NCBI GenBank assembly: GCA_002631855.1
Contig: NTLF01000005.1
Location: 39,875-103,874, forward strand
DNA from: Zunongwangia sp. ESRF-bin46
GTDB taxonomy: Bacteria; Bacteroidota; Bacteroidia; Flavobacteriales; Flavobacteriaceae
Reading direction: 5' to 3'
DNA: 64,000 nucleotides
Positions 24,188 to 34,303 of the stretch are shown here, piece after piece; position 1 is the stretch's first letter; each line of letters starts with the position of its first letter. The notes under the pieces were generated by a model. The model saw nothing but the letters and a program-made list of their open reading frames with translations. It had not been told where the DNA came from and did no database searches. Both the position numbers and the translations under genes were made by a program.

Positions 24188-24760
24188 TTATGAAATCCAA
24201 GAATGCACAGGCTTCGTTTCGTCAAAAATCCATTCTCCATTTACTTTTTTAAATGTTAATATATAACCCCCGCCGCTCATCATCACATACTTCCCTTTGT
24301 TTCTTTTGCTCACAATCCAACTATTAGAAAGTCCTATTTTAGCCGTTTCACCTGTTATTTTAATGTTTCCAATAGTCAAATATAGAAAATCGTCAGTTTT
24401 GTTGGCAATAGCTTGTAGTTCAGGTTCTGATTTTAAACAAAACTGGACGTCGCCTATTGTACTGGGAATTTCCGAAACAAGTACTTGACTTTCACTAGGC
24501 TTTGTCATACCTCCAAAGAACCTAGTATAGGAAACATTGTTTATATAAATTTTATTCTTATCTGAAATAAGTTGGTAATCGGGAATGTCTTTCTTAGAAA
24601 CTACGGCTCTTTCCAAAATCGCATAGATTAATTGCTTTTTATCTGTATTGGCTTCGTATGTATTGTTTTTGGCACAATTAAAATAATTGCTGTTAGTGTA
24701 AAAAGGCCGTCCACAACTTACTATTGAAACTATAAAAATGAAGAATATAATTTTTTTCAT
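24188..24760 (-). CDS. Small lipoprotein, unknown
   Basis: 190 residues; lipobox IVSC (Cys16) after MKKIIFFIFIVS. The mature part has strand-type sequence, with a C-terminal WIVSKRNKGKYVMMSGGGYILTFKKVNGEWIFDETKPVHSW segment resembling NTF2-like or DUF4440-like endings, but no family can be assigned. It lies between the KdsC and Rossmann/DUF2520 genes, with a 12-base gap to the latter. Outer-membrane or periplasmic location expected. Confidence 0.65.
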   Translation of the reverse strand: MKKIIFFIFIVSIVSCGRPFYTNSNYFNCAKNNTYEANTDKKQLIYAILERAVVSKKDIPDYQLISDKNKIYINNVSYTRFFGGMTKPSESQVLVSEIPSTIGDVQFCLKSEPELQAIANKTDDFLYLTIGNIKITGETAKIGLSNSWIVSKRNKGKYVMMSGGGYILTFKKVNGEWIFDETKPVHSWIS

Positions 24761-24772
24761 TTGCGCTATTTT

Positions 24773-25531
24773 TCATTCTAAATATTCTTTCTTAATTGCT
24801 TCCGTCATTTGCTCATACACTTTTTTATACGGACTATCTTTCAACAAATGTAAATGATTTTCAATTGTTTTTAGGTCATTCCGTTTAGCAGGGCCGGTCT
24901 GGGCTTGTGTTGGTGTTAGGCCTTTTATTTTGTTTGCTGTTTCGGCTATTAGGGGTTTCAATAATTCAAAACCTAGATTGCTTTCTTTTAAAATGTCTTC
25001 GGAAATGTGATACATGTGATTTACGAAGTTATTTACAAACACTGCGGCAAGGTGAAGTGTCTTCCTATCTTCAGAAGAAACCTCCGTCACATTCTTTGAA
25101 ATGCTTTCACCTAAGGTTCTAAGTAACTTTAAATCGGTTTCTTCTTCAGCTTCTATACAAATTGGGATTTCAGAAAAATCGACCAAATTGTTTTTGGTGA
25201 AGGTTTGCAACGGATAAAATACCCCTTTTTTATTCTTTCCGTCAAGGGCTTGCATAGGCACGCTTCCTGAGGTATGCACCACCAATTTATCATTAAACGG
25301 TAAGGTCGCAGAGAAGTCGGTAATCGCATCATCTGGGATGGCGATAATATAAACATCTGCTTCTTTGATTTCTGAAATATTTGAAGTAAACGGAATAGAC
25401 TTTAGGTTGTTGGGCAACTCAATTGCACTTCTGTTAAACACCTGAACAACTGATGTTTGCGATGTATCATCTAATGCATTGCATAAATTGCTTCCAATGT
25501 TGCCAAATCCTAAAATAACTACGTCTAACAT
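24773..25531 (-). CDS. Rossmann-like/DUF2520 domain protein
   Basis: 252 residues. An N-terminal dinucleotide-binding domain begins MLDVVILGFGNIGSNLCNAL (GxGxxG). DVYIIAIPDDAITDF and VVHTSGSVP follow, the hallmarks of the NADP oxidoreductase-coenzyme F420-like fold. The C-terminal half (about 130-250) is the helical DUF2520 domain (HLAAVFVNNFVNHMYHISEDIL). Relatives include pyrroline-5-carboxylate-reductase-like enzymes; the reaction is not known. First gene of the run that reads through KdsC and UbiA. Confidence 0.85.
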   Translation of the reverse strand: MLDVVILGFGNIGSNLCNALDDTSQTSVVQVFNRSAIELPNNLKSIPFTSNISEIKEADVYIIAIPDDAITDFSATLPFNDKLVVHTSGSVPMQALDGKNKKGVFYPLQTFTKNNLVDFSEIPICIEAEEETDLKLLRTLGESISKNVTEVSSEDRKTLHLAAVFVNNFVNHMYHISEDILKESNLGFELLKPLIAETANKIKGLTPTQAQTGPAKRNDLKTIENHLHLLKDSPYKKVYEQMTEAIKKEYLE

Positions 25532-25560
25532 ACTGCCGAAGGTACTAACTTTTTGGTTTT

Positions 25561-26148
25561 TTACCGATGTATTTTTCGGTTGATTATTTTAATTTCTTTA
25601 TCTTCTTCTAGCTTTTTTACAGCCCTAATAACCGTTTCTACCCGAAGCCCAGTTAGGTCTGCTATCTGTTGGCGGGTCAATTCTACTTGATAGTCAGCTG
25701 GACTGCCTTCTTTTTGCTTTAAAAAGTTGATTACTGTCAATACACGGTGTTCCGGTGGATAGACGGATATTTCTTTCATTATCATGGCTTTGTAGCTCAA
25801 CCTGCGTGAGAGTGTGGCTGTCATTTGTAAGTGAATATCAAAGTGATTTTTCAGAAGCGAGAAGAACGATTCTTTTCCCAGTTTGATAATACTCACATCG
25901 CTAATGGCCTTCGCCGAAGCAGGATACTTGAAATTACCAAACAGAGGAGGTTCGCCAAAACTTTCGCCATCCCCAAACATACCTTGCACAAACTCTTTTC
26001 CGTCCTCGTTGAAGTTGTACATTTTTACGGACCCGTGTTGCACTTGAAAGTAAAATAAAGCACGTTGATTTTCAGAAAAAATCACTTCTTCTGCTGTGTA
26101 TTCAATCAGTTCTGCTTCGTACTCAAAAAGAATATCTTCATCAATCAT
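25561..26148 (-). CDS. Crp/Fnr-family transcriptional regulator
   Basis: 195 residues. The N-terminal cyclic-nucleotide-binding-like beta roll (about 10-115) has QVQHGSVKMYNFNEDGKEFVQGMFGDGESFGEPPLFG. The C-terminal winged helix (about 150-190) has ELTRQQIADLTGLRVETVIRAVKKLEE as recognition helix. No cysteine cluster for an Fe-S sensor is present, so it is not a classical Fnr. It lies near the haemoglobin and cytochrome c assembly genes, so a link to respiration is possible (inference). Confidence 0.88.
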   Translation of the reverse strand: MIDEDILFEYEAELIEYTAEEVIFSENQRALFYFQVQHGSVKMYNFNEDGKEFVQGMFGDGESFGEPPLFGNFKYPASAKAISDVSIIKLGKESFFSLLKNHFDIHLQMTATLSRRLSYKAMIMKEISVYPPEHRVLTVINFLKQKEGSPADYQVELTRQQIADLTGLRVETVIRAVKKLEEDKEIKIINRKIHR

Positions 26149-26223
26149 AGGTTTATGATTTGGCTCATAAAATAAGAGGGGTTCGCAGGAGTAATTTTGT
26201 CTGTGAATTTAAAACCCAAAGTT

Positions 26224-26511
26224 ATGAAAACCATTTCAGAAAAAAGTTTGTTGGCCGAGTTTAAAGAAAACTACTATGCGTACGTCCCGTTGACCATTAT
26301 TCTTCAAAGCTGTATAGGCTCTATTGCTGCCATGCTCATTTTGGCCCAAGGTACCTCGATGCTTTCATTTGTAGAGTTATTGTTTTGTGTGTCATTATGT
26401 ATGGGATACAACGCAGCATTGTTGGCTCAAGCTCCATATAAACTTTCATTTAGAATATTAGGGATAAGTTTACTTGTAAATATCTTACTTATCTTTATAA
26501 ACTTATTGTAA
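26224..26511 (+). CDS. Small membrane protein, unknown
   Basis: 95 residues from the ATG at 26224, preferred over an upstream start 27 bases earlier because the homologous-looking MKTISEKSLLAEFKENYYAYVP begins here. Three hydrophobic segments (about 22-44, 49-65 and 72-93) suggest three spans. No family recognised. It is divergent from the Crp/Fnr gene across a 75-base intergenic region, so the regulator could control it. Confidence 0.6.
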   Translation: MKTISEKSLLAEFKENYYAYVPLTIILQSCIGSIAAMLILAQGTSMLSFVELLFCVSLCMGYNAALLAQAPYKLSFRILGISLLVNILLIFINLL

Positions 26512-26529
26512 TGCATTAAAGTAAGATCA

Positions 26530-27552
26530 ATGGATAAAGCATTAAACCCAAAGAAACTTGTAATTATATTTGGAATACCATTATTCATCATTGGAATGAT
26601 GGTGCTTCTTGCTAAATCTTCTGTTTTTAGTGCAAACCCCAGTAGTTTATCAATAGGAATTACATTTGACTTATTATTAACTGTCCCATTAATCTATTTC
26701 TTACTTATTAGGAAAACAACGATTCCTAAAACAACGGTAATTCCTTTTTTGATTGTTGGAATTGTCATTTGTTCCTTGATCCTTCCTGCTGAAAATCAAC
26801 AATATCTCAATTTTTTTAAGACTTGGTTGCTTCCAATAGTAGAGCTATTCATTGTATTATTTGTAATCTATAACCTTAGAAAAGGAATAAAACACTATAA
26901 AAGAAACAAAAGTGAAACGTTTGACTTTTACATAACTTTAAAGAAAACATGCTATGAAATACTTCCTAAAGCTGTTGTAGTTCCCGTAGTTACTGAAATT
27001 GCAGTGTTCTATTACGGATTCATTTATTGGAAGAAAAGAAAATTAAAAAACAATGAATTTTCGTACCACAAAAACAGTGGCACAATACCATTATTAATAG
27101 CGGTTATAGGCATTGTGGCAATCGAAACGGTTACAGTTCATATATTATTAGCTAAATGGAGTAATACAGCCGCTTTGATTTTTACTATTTTAAGTGTTTA
27201 TTCAGGTATACAGATTTTTGGGTTTTTAAAATCCATGTTGAAAAGACCAATAGCAATTGAAAACAATAAACTTTTTCTTCGATATGGCATCATGACCGAG
27301 ACAACTATCGATTTAAAAAATATAGAGTCGGTTGAGCTTTTATCAAAAGATATTGAGTTTAATAAAGAAACACGGAAATTATCGCCATTTGGAGCATTGG
27401 AAAGCCATAATGTAGTAATCCGTTTAAAGGAAGAAAACACATTCACTGGCCTGTATGGAATTAAAAGAAAATATAGAGTTTTGGCTTTATATGTAGAAGA
27501 TAAAATTGAATTTCAAGACCATATAAATAAAAGCCTTAAAAAGCATTTATAA
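26530..27552 (+). CDS. Polytopic membrane protein, unknown
   Basis: 340 residues. About eight hydrophobic segments, four in the first 115 residues and four between 150 and 240. A soluble C-terminal domain (about 245-335: IENNKLFLRYGIMTETTIDLKNIESVELL...) resembles a PH-like membrane-associated beta domain. No family recognised. The gene is 18 bases after the preceding small membrane gene and 31 bases before the haemoglobin gene, so the three probably form one transcript. Confidence 0.65.
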   Translation: MDKALNPKKLVIIFGIPLFIIGMMVLLAKSSVFSANPSSLSIGITFDLLLTVPLIYFLLIRKTTIPKTTVIPFLIVGIVICSLILPAENQQYLNFFKTWLLPIVELFIVLFVIYNLRKGIKHYKRNKSETFDFYITLKKTCYEILPKAVVVPVVTEIAVFYYGFIYWKKRKLKNNEFSYHKNSGTIPLLIAVIGIVAIETVTVHILLAKWSNTAALIFTILSVYSGIQIFGFLKSMLKRPIAIENNKLFLRYGIMTETTIDLKNIESVELLSKDIEFNKETRKLSPFGALESHNVVIRLKEENTFTGLYGIKRKYRVLALYVEDKIEFQDHINKSLKKHL

Positions 27553-27583
27553 TTCATTAACAAGACCCTGCAGAGGAATTACT

Positions 27584-27982
27584 ATGACAAAAACCGAAAT
27601 AAAAAATAGAGAAGACGTAAACAAATTGGTAATTACCTTTTATGATTCTGTACGTACCGATGAATTATTGGGACCTATATTTAATTCGGTGATTACCGAT
27701 TGGGATGAGCATTTGGAGAAATTGACCGATTTTTGGGAAAGCAATCTATTTTTTAAAAAAAAGTATACAGGAAACCCTTTAACGAAACACGTGGAGGTAG
27801 ATAAGCAGCAAAAAGGCACAATCAATGAAATGCATTTTGGTGTTTGGCTAAATCTATGGTTTCAAACCATTGATAATCTGTTTGTTGGCGAAGCGGCACA
27901 ATTAGCAAAAAACAGAGCTCGAAATATGGGAACCTTTATTCATCTAAAAATATTTGAAGCCCGAACGGCAAGGGCAGAATAA
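27584..27982 (+). CDS. Group III truncated haemoglobin
   Basis: 132 residues. Features of group III: EHLEKLTDFWESNLFFKKKYTGNPLTKHVEV (B-E region with the CD-loop trimmed), then NEMHFGVWLNLWFQTIDNLFVGEAA with the proximal His in MHFGVWL. A C-terminal KNRARNMGTFIHLKIFEAR closes the helix bundle. Binds haem and oxygen or NO; roles in NO detoxification or respiration are proposed. Its position ahead of the cytochrome c assembly gene is consistent with a respiratory role. Confidence 0.92.
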   Translation: MTKTEIKNREDVNKLVITFYDSVRTDELLGPIFNSVITDWDEHLEKLTDFWESNLFFKKKYTGNPLTKHVEVDKQQKGTINEMHFGVWLNLWFQTIDNLFVGEAAQLAKNRARNMGTFIHLKIFEARTARAE

Positions 27983-28030
27983 ACTGAAATTCATTAACAG
28001 ATTTCAGTAGAAAATATGGCTCGAAATACT

Positions 28031-28038
28031 TATTTTTG
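28031..28038 (+). promoter_or_regulatory. Flavobacterial -7 box upstream of ccsBA
   Basis: TATTTTTG fits the Bacteroidota -7 consensus TAnnTTTG and lies 18 bases before the ATG at 28056. The -33 partner is weak, so moderate confidence. Confidence 0.45.
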
Positions 28039-28055
28039 CGCCAAAATTCGCTATA

Positions 28056-31000
28056 ATGATCAAAAGAATAGCTTCAGTCCTTTTTTCTACCAGACTTACC
28101 GCCGTATTATTTATTGTTTTTGCTGTTGCCATGGGAATTGGCACCTTTTTAGATGCCTCTTCTGAAACGTCACCAACACCGTACAGTCGAGAACTTATCT
28201 ACAATGCTTGGTGGTTTGAGGCCATTATGGGAGTGTTTGTGATTAACTTTATTGGTAATATGTTCCGATACAAGTTGAACACAAAAAAAATGTGGGCTAC
28301 TTTAGTGTTACACCTTTCATTTATCTTGATTATTATAGGTGCATTTATTACACGTTATATAGGTTACGAAGGGGTTATTCACATTCGTGAAGGTGAAACC
28401 GAAAACACATTACTTTCAGAACACACATATTTAAACACGTTCATCGATGGAGATTCTATCAACGATGGCGTTGCACAGCGCAGAAACTTACGACCTAGAA
28501 AACTTCGATTATCAGAGCGATTAGATAATGATTTTACAATTGAAACCGATTACAATAACCAACCGGTAACCATTGAATATAAAGACTTTATTAAAAATGC
28601 CAAGGAAGGACTAATTGAGACCGAAGAAGGTAATCAATTTTTAAAGATTGTTGAGGCAGGGGACGGTAATCGCCACGACCACTGGTTGGAGTTTGGAGAG
28701 GTAACTATTATACATAATATATTATTTGCAGTCAATGAACCTACTGATGGAGCTATCAATATTACGTATAATGAAGATGGGAGTTATGATATTTCATCCC
28801 CTTTTGAAGGCACGTATATGCGTATGGCCGACCAAAAACAAGGAGCGGTAGCAAAAGACAGTGTACAGCCGTTAATGTTACGCTCTTTATACCAAATGGC
28901 GGGAATGTCATTTGTAATTCCAGATCCTATGACGAAAGGTCGTCAAGGAGTGGTTAGGGCAGGTAATGACGAAAAAACAAACAAAGATGCCTTAATTGTA
29001 GATGTAACCTCAAATGGCGAAACCAAAACCGTAGAGTTGTTAGGTGGAAAAGGAAATGCACCCAACCCAAAATTGGTAGAAGTAGGAGGCTTAAAAGTAT
29101 ATCTTACGTATGGTGCAAAAACCTATGAGTTACCATTCAGTATTACGTTAAACGATTTTATTGCTGATAAATATCCAGGTACCGAAAAAAGCTATAAATC
29201 TTTTGAAAGTAAAGTAACGGTAAACAAAGAGGATGGTAGCACGATGGATTATAGAATTTATATGAATCACGTATTAGACCATCGCGGGTATCGCTTTTTC
29301 CAATCTGGTTTCGATCCCGACGAAGGCGGAACCATTTTATCGGTAAACCATGATTTCTGGGGAACTTGGGTTACTTATATAGGCTACTTTTTACTTTATT
29401 TTGGGCTTATGGCTATTTTGTTTGATAAGAACACGCGCTTTGGAGCATTAGAACGTACACTCAATAAAATCAAAAAGAAAAAAGCCAATATGACCATGTT
29501 GGCGTTGTTACTTGTGTCAGTATCAGGCTTTGCACAGCAAGCACCTGAAGCAACTGCTCACATGCACAAAGAAACGTCTGTAAAGCAGCTGGACTCTGTA
29601 ATTAAAGCCAATGCGGTTAGTAAAGAGCACGCAGCCAAGTTTGCAAGATTAGTTATACAGGATAACGGACGTATGAAGCCCGTTCACACCTTTGCGAGTC
29701 AGTTGTTACGTAAAATAAGTAAAGATGATGGGTATCACGGATTGGATGCTAATCAGGTTTTCCTTTCTATGACAGAGTTTCCAAGATTATGGCTAGAAAC
29801 ACCTTTGCTGAAATTAGACTGGCGAAACGATAGTATTAAAAGGGTGATTGGAGTTTCAGAAGAAACAAGTGAAGTTTCTTTAATAGATTTATTTGATGAA
29901 AACGGAAACAGTAAAATAGCACCCTACATAGAAGAAGCGACCAGCAAAACAAATCCTAATCAGTTTGAAAAAGACTTCATTAAAATCTATGAAAAAACCT
30001 TCTTGTTAAACCGTGCTTTAAGTGGTGGAATATTAAAGATTTTCCCACTTCCGAATGATGAAAACAATAAATGGGTCTCGTATCCAGAACTTCAGGAAGC
30101 AAACTTTAAAGGCACTGACTCTGTTGTCACTCAAAGTATACTACCGGTATATTTTAAAACGTTGCAACAAGCAAGGCAAACGGGTGATTATTCACAAGCC
30201 GAACAAGTATTGGATGGTATCAATAAATTTCAGCATAAATACGGAAGCGAAGTAATGCCTTCTGATAATAAGATCACTGCTGAAATAGCGTACAACAAAG
30301 CAGATATTTTTAATAGACTCTACAAATACTTTTCGTTGATTGGTATTTTAATGTTTGTTTTTATAATCGTTCAGATATTTAGGGAGGGGAAGGTTGTCAA
30401 TTCTCTTATTAAAATCTGTAAATATATAATTTGGGCGTTCTTTATTTTAATGACTTTTGGTTTAATAGCCAGATGGTACATTAGTGGTCATGCGCCTTGG
30501 AGTGATGCCTACGAATCGATTATATACATTGCATGGGCAACTGTGTTCTTTGGACTGGCCTTTGGTAGAAAAAGTGATCTTACCATTGCCTCTACGGCCT
30601 TTGTTGCGGCTATTATTTTGTGGGTGGCACACCAAAACTGGTTAGACCCGGCTATTTCTACTTTAGTGCCGGTATTAGATAGCTATTGGCTAATGATACA
30701 CGTTGCGGTAATTGTAGCAAGTTACGGGCCGTTTACGTTAGGAATGATATTAGGGGCAACCGCCTTGTTGCTAATGATTTTGACCAACAAGAAGAATAAA
30801 AAGAAAATGGATATCAACATTAAAGAAATTACAGTAATTACTGAAATGGCTTTAACTGTAGGTTTAGTGATGCTAACCATTGGAAACTTCTTAGGAGGAC
30901 AATGGGCCAATGAAAGTTGGGGGCGATACTGGGGTTGGGACCCTAAAGAAACCTGGGCGTTGATAAGTATTATGGTCTATGCCTTTGTAATTCACGCACG

Positions 31001-31238
31001 CTTGGTTCCTGGTTTACGAGGGCGCTGGTTATTTAATGTATTTGCAATTTTCTCATATGCTACTATTATGATGACCTATTTTGGGGTTAACTTTTACCTT
31101 ACAGGCTTACATTCTTACGCCAGTGGTGATGTTCCGGTAACTCCTAGCTTTATTTATTATGTAATAGCATTCTTTGTATTGCTAAGTGCTGTTTCATATT
31201 TCAGTTATAAGAAGCATTATAAAACTAAAAAAGGATAG
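28056..31238 (+). CDS. ccsBA: Cytochrome c biogenesis protein CcsBA (ResB-CcsA fusion)
   Basis: 1060 residues. The N-terminal ResB/CcsB part has the spans VLFSTRLTAVLFIVFAVAMG, YNAWWFEAIMGVFVINFIGN and a large periplasmic domain to about 440. A linker follows, then the C-terminal CcsA part (about 760-1055) with the haem-handling WWD domain WGRYWGWDPKETWALISIM and conserved histidines (HVAVIVAS, VIHARLVPG). The fused form exports haem and ligates it to CXXCH apocytochromes in system II, and the fusion is normal in Bacteroidota. Flanked by the haemoglobin upstream and a strong terminator. Confidence 0.95.
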   Translation: MIKRIASVLFSTRLTAVLFIVFAVAMGIGTFLDASSETSPTPYSRELIYNAWWFEAIMGVFVINFIGNMFRYKLNTKKMWATLVLHLSFILIIIGAFITRYIGYEGVIHIREGETENTLLSEHTYLNTFIDGDSINDGVAQRRNLRPRKLRLSERLDNDFTIETDYNNQPVTIEYKDFIKNAKEGLIETEEGNQFLKIVEAGDGNRHDHWLEFGEVTIIHNILFAVNEPTDGAINITYNEDGSYDISSPFEGTYMRMADQKQGAVAKDSVQPLMLRSLYQMAGMSFVIPDPMTKGRQGVVRAGNDEKTNKDALIVDVTSNGETKTVELLGGKGNAPNPKLVEVGGLKVYLTYGAKTYELPFSITLNDFIADKYPGTEKSYKSFESKVTVNKEDGSTMDYRIYMNHVLDHRGYRFFQSGFDPDEGGTILSVNHDFWGTWVTYIGYFLLYFGLMAILFDKNTRFGALERTLNKIKKKKANMTMLALLLVSVSGFAQQAPEATAHMHKETSVKQLDSVIKANAVSKEHAAKFARLVIQDNGRMKPVHTFASQLLRKISKDDGYHGLDANQVFLSMTEFPRLWLETPLLKLDWRNDSIKRVIGVSEETSEVSLIDLFDENGNSKIAPYIEEATSKTNPNQFEKDFIKIYEKTFLLNRALSGGILKIFPLPNDENNKWVSYPELQEANFKGTDSVVTQSILPVYFKTLQQARQTGDYSQAEQVLDGINKFQHKYGSEVMPSDNKITAEIAYNKADIFNRLYKYFSLIGILMFVFIIVQIFREGKVVNSLIKICKYIIWAFFILMTFGLIARWYISGHAPWSDAYESIIYIAWATVFFGLAFGRKSDLTIASTAFVAAIILWVAHQNWLDPAISTLVPVLDSYWLMIHVAVIVASYGPFTLGMILGATALLLMILTNKKNKKKMDINIKEITVITEMALTVGLVMLTIGNFLGGQWANESWGRYWGWDPKETWALISIMVYAFVIHARLVPGLRGRWLFNVFAIFSYATIMMTYFGVNFYLTGLHSYASGDVPVTPSFIYYVIAFFVLLSAVSYFSYKKHYKTKKG

Positions 31239-31257
31239 GTTTTAAAGCCTATCCTTT
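31230..31257 (+). terminator. Terminator after ccsBA
   Basis: Stem AAAGGATAGG / CCTATCCTTT with loop TTTTAAAG, directly at the ccsBA stop codon (the 5' arm overlaps the last codons). T-rich downstream side ATCCTTTT. Probably also serves as the end for the convergent 7TM gene. Confidence 0.8.
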
Positions 31258-31283
31258 TCAAAATTTAGTTGGAATTTGGGGAA

Positions 31284-32597
31284 TTAATTGTAGATATAAT
31301 CTGGTTGATTATCTACCATTCTGTGATCTTCTTTAATTTGTTCTCTAATCTCTAGTTTCTCGTACAGCTCGTTAGTAAGCTCTTCTACATTTGTCTCAGT
31401 CATTTTTAGCTTTCTGGCTATCTTAGGGTTTTCGACACCTTCCGAAATGTATTGAAGTAACTTAATTTCTAATCCGTCAAGATCATATTGCATAATTAAG
31501 TTTTCAAGATATACATCCTTCATTAGGTTTGTAATATTTTCTCTGTTCATCATTTCTTTTCTTTTTATAAATATTCGCATCTCTGTTTGTCTTAATTCAA
31601 TTTCTTCCTTAATGGCCTTCATTCTGTATGTTATTCCGTAGGTTAAGAGGAGAACTTCAAGTATAACAGCTGTTTTTATATGGATCGTTTCTGTGTATAG
31701 AAAGTCAATACCAAAGCTTTGGAATACAAAAAAGTCTACAGAGAACAATAGCGGGATACAACACGCAATAACATAAAATTTGGCATAATTCTTTTTACTG
31801 AAAAGAAGCATTCCAACTATAAAGTAACTCATCATTACCGAATACAAAACTGTATTTGAGATGGATGCTAGTAATTCGTTTTTTGAAACCCACGACGATA
31901 TAAGAAGCACAAATGAAACTCCTAAAAGTGCAAATGTCAAGCTTTTAAGCCTTGGATAAAATTCTTTGACATTTAAATAGTTATATGAAAACAACGATGC
32001 TAAACTAATAGCCGCAAAAAGCAACGTGGATTGTACTAACCACGATTCTAACATTAAGTGAATGCCAGTCAAATTTAATAGACCATCGTTATAAAATAGT
32101 ACAGCGGCTAAGAGTACAAGAGTACTAGTAAAGTACAGAAAGAGTTTTTCCTCAAAGATAAAATAACACGTGCCATTAAGTAAAAGGAGCATTAAAATAA
32201 AGCCATAAAAAAGACCTTGGTAAAACAACGTTTTTGGGTTGTCTGAATATTGAAAAGAATTTGTCAATATTTTTTCTGAAATAGGGCTTAAATTGACAAG
32301 AGCTGGCTTACTGAAATTGTAAGAAAATTCTGAAATTACTGAGTTGTCAGTTTTAAATGACTGTCGAGCGTCATTAAAAAACACATCAGAACTTGTACTG
32401 GCACCTGTATTTGCGTTAACTGTTTTTTTGTTGTGATCAGTTAAACGTTCTGGAAGTTGGATAGTTTGTGAATCACTTGTCTCTACAAGGGTTGCCTTAC
32501 TATAAGCAGTCTTTTTTAAGCTACCTGCGCTTACTTGATTTACAAGCAACAGTGGTAAAAAAAGACACAATATAAGGGGGGTAAATTGCTGTCTCAT
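31284..32597 (-). CDS. 7TM-DISM sensor with C-terminal LuxR-type HTH
   Basis: 437 residues from the ATG at 32597 (the frame opens 17 codons earlier, but MRQQFTPLILCLFLPLLLVN forms a proper signal peptide). An extracytoplasmic region of about 105 residues is followed by seven membrane spans (about 120-315, starting YQGLFYGFILMLLLLNGTCYF). A short helical linker (EEIELRQTEMRIFIKRKE) leads to a winged or LuxR-like HTH (LDGLEIKLLQYISEGVENPKIARKLKMTETNVEELTNELYEKL). The receptor is fused directly to the DNA-binding domain, so it would act from the membrane. Ligand unknown. Confidence 0.8.
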   Translation of the reverse strand: MRQQFTPLILCLFLPLLLVNQVSAGSLKKTAYSKATLVETSDSQTIQLPERLTDHNKKTVNANTGASTSSDVFFNDARQSFKTDNSVISEFSYNFSKPALVNLSPISEKILTNSFQYSDNPKTLFYQGLFYGFILMLLLLNGTCYFIFEEKLFLYFTSTLVLLAAVLFYNDGLLNLTGIHLMLESWLVQSTLLFAAISLASLFSYNYLNVKEFYPRLKSLTFALLGVSFVLLISSWVSKNELLASISNTVLYSVMMSYFIVGMLLFSKKNYAKFYVIACCIPLLFSVDFFVFQSFGIDFLYTETIHIKTAVILEVLLLTYGITYRMKAIKEEIELRQTEMRIFIKRKEMMNRENITNLMKDVYLENLIMQYDLDGLEIKLLQYISEGVENPKIARKLKMTETNVEELTNELYEKLEIREQIKEDHRMVDNQPDYIYN

Positions 32598-32692
32598 TAA
32601 AGTAGGTTTTACATATTTAGGGTAGGGAAATATACGTAAAAAATACATTTAAACTAATTTTTTTGCATTTAATCGATATTTTAACATATAAA

Positions 32693-32722
32693 AAAAGAGC
32701 TGTTCGCAAAAACAGCTCTTTT
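32693..32722 (-). terminator. Terminator after fumC
   Basis: Stem AAAAGAGCTGTT / AACAGCTCTTTT with loop CGCAAA. On the minus strand the stem is followed by a run of T, 21 bases after the fumarase stop. Confidence 0.8.
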
Positions 32723-32743
32723 AAACTTGGAAGTTTTAATGCC

Positions 32744-34138
32744 TTATTTTTTTCCAACCATATCTTCAGGTTTTACCCACTTGTCAAATTCTTCAGCGGT
32801 AAGATATCCTAAGTTGATAGCTTCCTCTTTTAAGGTTGTTCCATTTTGGTGAGCTGTATTTGCTATTTCAGCAGCTTTATAATACCCAATTTTAGTATTA
32901 AGCGCTGTAACCAACATTAATGAGTTATTAAGTTGTTTTTGAATAACTTCCATATTGGCTTCAATTCCTTTAGCGCAGTGCTCATCAAAAGAAACACATG
33001 CATCACCTAATAATTCGGCAGAGTGTAATAGGTTTGCTGCCATTACTGGTTTAAAAACGTTCAACTCATACTGCCCTTGCATACCACCAACACTTACGGC
33101 TACATCGTTACCCATAACTTGTGCGCAAACCATTGTCAATGCTTCACACTGCGTTGGATTTACTTTACCTGGCATAATAGAAGATCCCGGTTCGTTAGCA
33201 GGGATTGTTATTTCGCCAATACCGCTACGAGGGCCACTGGCAAGCATTCGAATATCGTTTGCAATTTTATTAAGGGAAACCGCTAGTTGCTTTAAAGATC
33301 CGTGTGTTTCTACGAGTGCATCGTGTGCAGCTAATGCTTCAAATTTGTTTTTTGCGGTAATAAAAGGCAGTTCAGTAAATTTAGCAATATAACCCGCAAC
33401 ATTTTCTGCGTAGCCATCTGGTGTATTAAGGCCGGTGCCAACTGCAGTTCCTCCTAATGCTAGTTCAGATAAATGTGGCAATGTGTTTTTCAATGCTTTT
33501 AAACCATGTGCCAACTGAGAAGCATACCCGCTAAACTCCTGTCCTAATGTTAGGGGAGTGGCATCCATTAAATGGGTACGCCCTATTTTTACTACGTCTT
33601 TGAATTCTTCAGATTTTTTCTGAAGTGTTTTATGTAACTGTTCCACACCCGGTATGGTTACTTCTATAAGTTTTTTATAGGCAGCAATGTGCATTCCGGT
33701 AGGGAAGGTGTCGTTAGATGATTGCGATTTGTTTACATCATCATTGGGCTGTAAAGTTTTATCGCCTTCTCCTATTTTATTTCCTGCTATTTGGTGTGCA
33801 CGATTGGCAATTACCTCGTTCACATTCATATTGCTTTGTGTTCCGCTACCTGTTTGCCAGATTACCAATGGAAATTGATCATCATGTTTTCCAGCTAATA
33901 TTTCATCACAAACTTGAGCAATCAAATCTCTTTTTTCTTCTGAAAGAACACCAAGTTCGCAATTAGTATATGCAGCTGCTTTTTTTAAATACGCAAAGCC
34001 ATATACAATTTCAAGTGGCATAGTTGCCGGCTTACCAATTTTAAAGTTATTACGAGAGCGTTCTGTTTGGGCTCCCCACAATTTATCGGCAGGTACTTTT
34101 ACCTCGCCCATGGTATCTTTTTCTATTCTGTAATCCAT
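32744..34138 (-). CDS. fumC: Class II fumarate hydratase
   Basis: 464 residues, full length. Fumarase/aspartase superfamily features: [51 protein letters not shown] (catalytic region) and the signature [17 protein letters not shown] with the catalytic Ser. Oxygen-stable homotetramer that interconverts fumarate and malate in the TCA cycle. The monocistronic gene is flanked by a terminator and, on the other side, by a divergent small gene with its own promoter. Confidence 0.96.
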   Translation of the reverse strand: MDYRIEKDTMGEVKVPADKLWGAQTERSRNNFKIGKPATMPLEIVYGFAYLKKAAAYTNCELGVLSEEKRDLIAQVCDEILAGKHDDQFPLVIWQTGSGTQSNMNVNEVIANRAHQIAGNKIGEGDKTLQPNDDVNKSQSSNDTFPTGMHIAAYKKLIEVTIPGVEQLHKTLQKKSEEFKDVVKIGRTHLMDATPLTLGQEFSGYASQLAHGLKALKNTLPHLSELALGGTAVGTGLNTPDGYAENVAGYIAKFTELPFITAKNKFEALAAHDALVETHGSLKQLAVSLNKIANDIRMLASGPRSGIGEITIPANEPGSSIMPGKVNPTQCEALTMVCAQVMGNDVAVSVGGMQGQYELNVFKPVMAANLLHSAELLGDACVSFDEHCAKGIEANMEVIQKQLNNSLMLVTALNTKIGYYKAAEIANTAHQNGTTLKEEAINLGYLTAEEFDKWVKPEDMVGKK

Positions 34139-34245
34139 AATGGGTTGAAATTTAATTTTTTAAGAAACTACGCAAAGGTAGTTAAAACAAGGGCTTTACT
34201 CAAAAATAGGGCGTTAATTATGTGTGAATAAATACGTATATTTTA

Positions 34246-34277
34246 TTGTTATTTTTGAAAAAAACCTACTATCTTTG
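34246..34277 (+). promoter_or_regulatory. Bacteroidota-type promoter for the 57-residue gene
   Basis: TTG at 34246-34248, then 21 bases, then TATCTTTG (34270-34277), which matches TTTG-N19-21-TAnnTTTG. The predicted start of transcription is about 34284, 20 bases before the ATG. Confidence 0.6.
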
Positions 34278-34303
34278 AACCATTATATAAAACACGCTTT
34301 ATC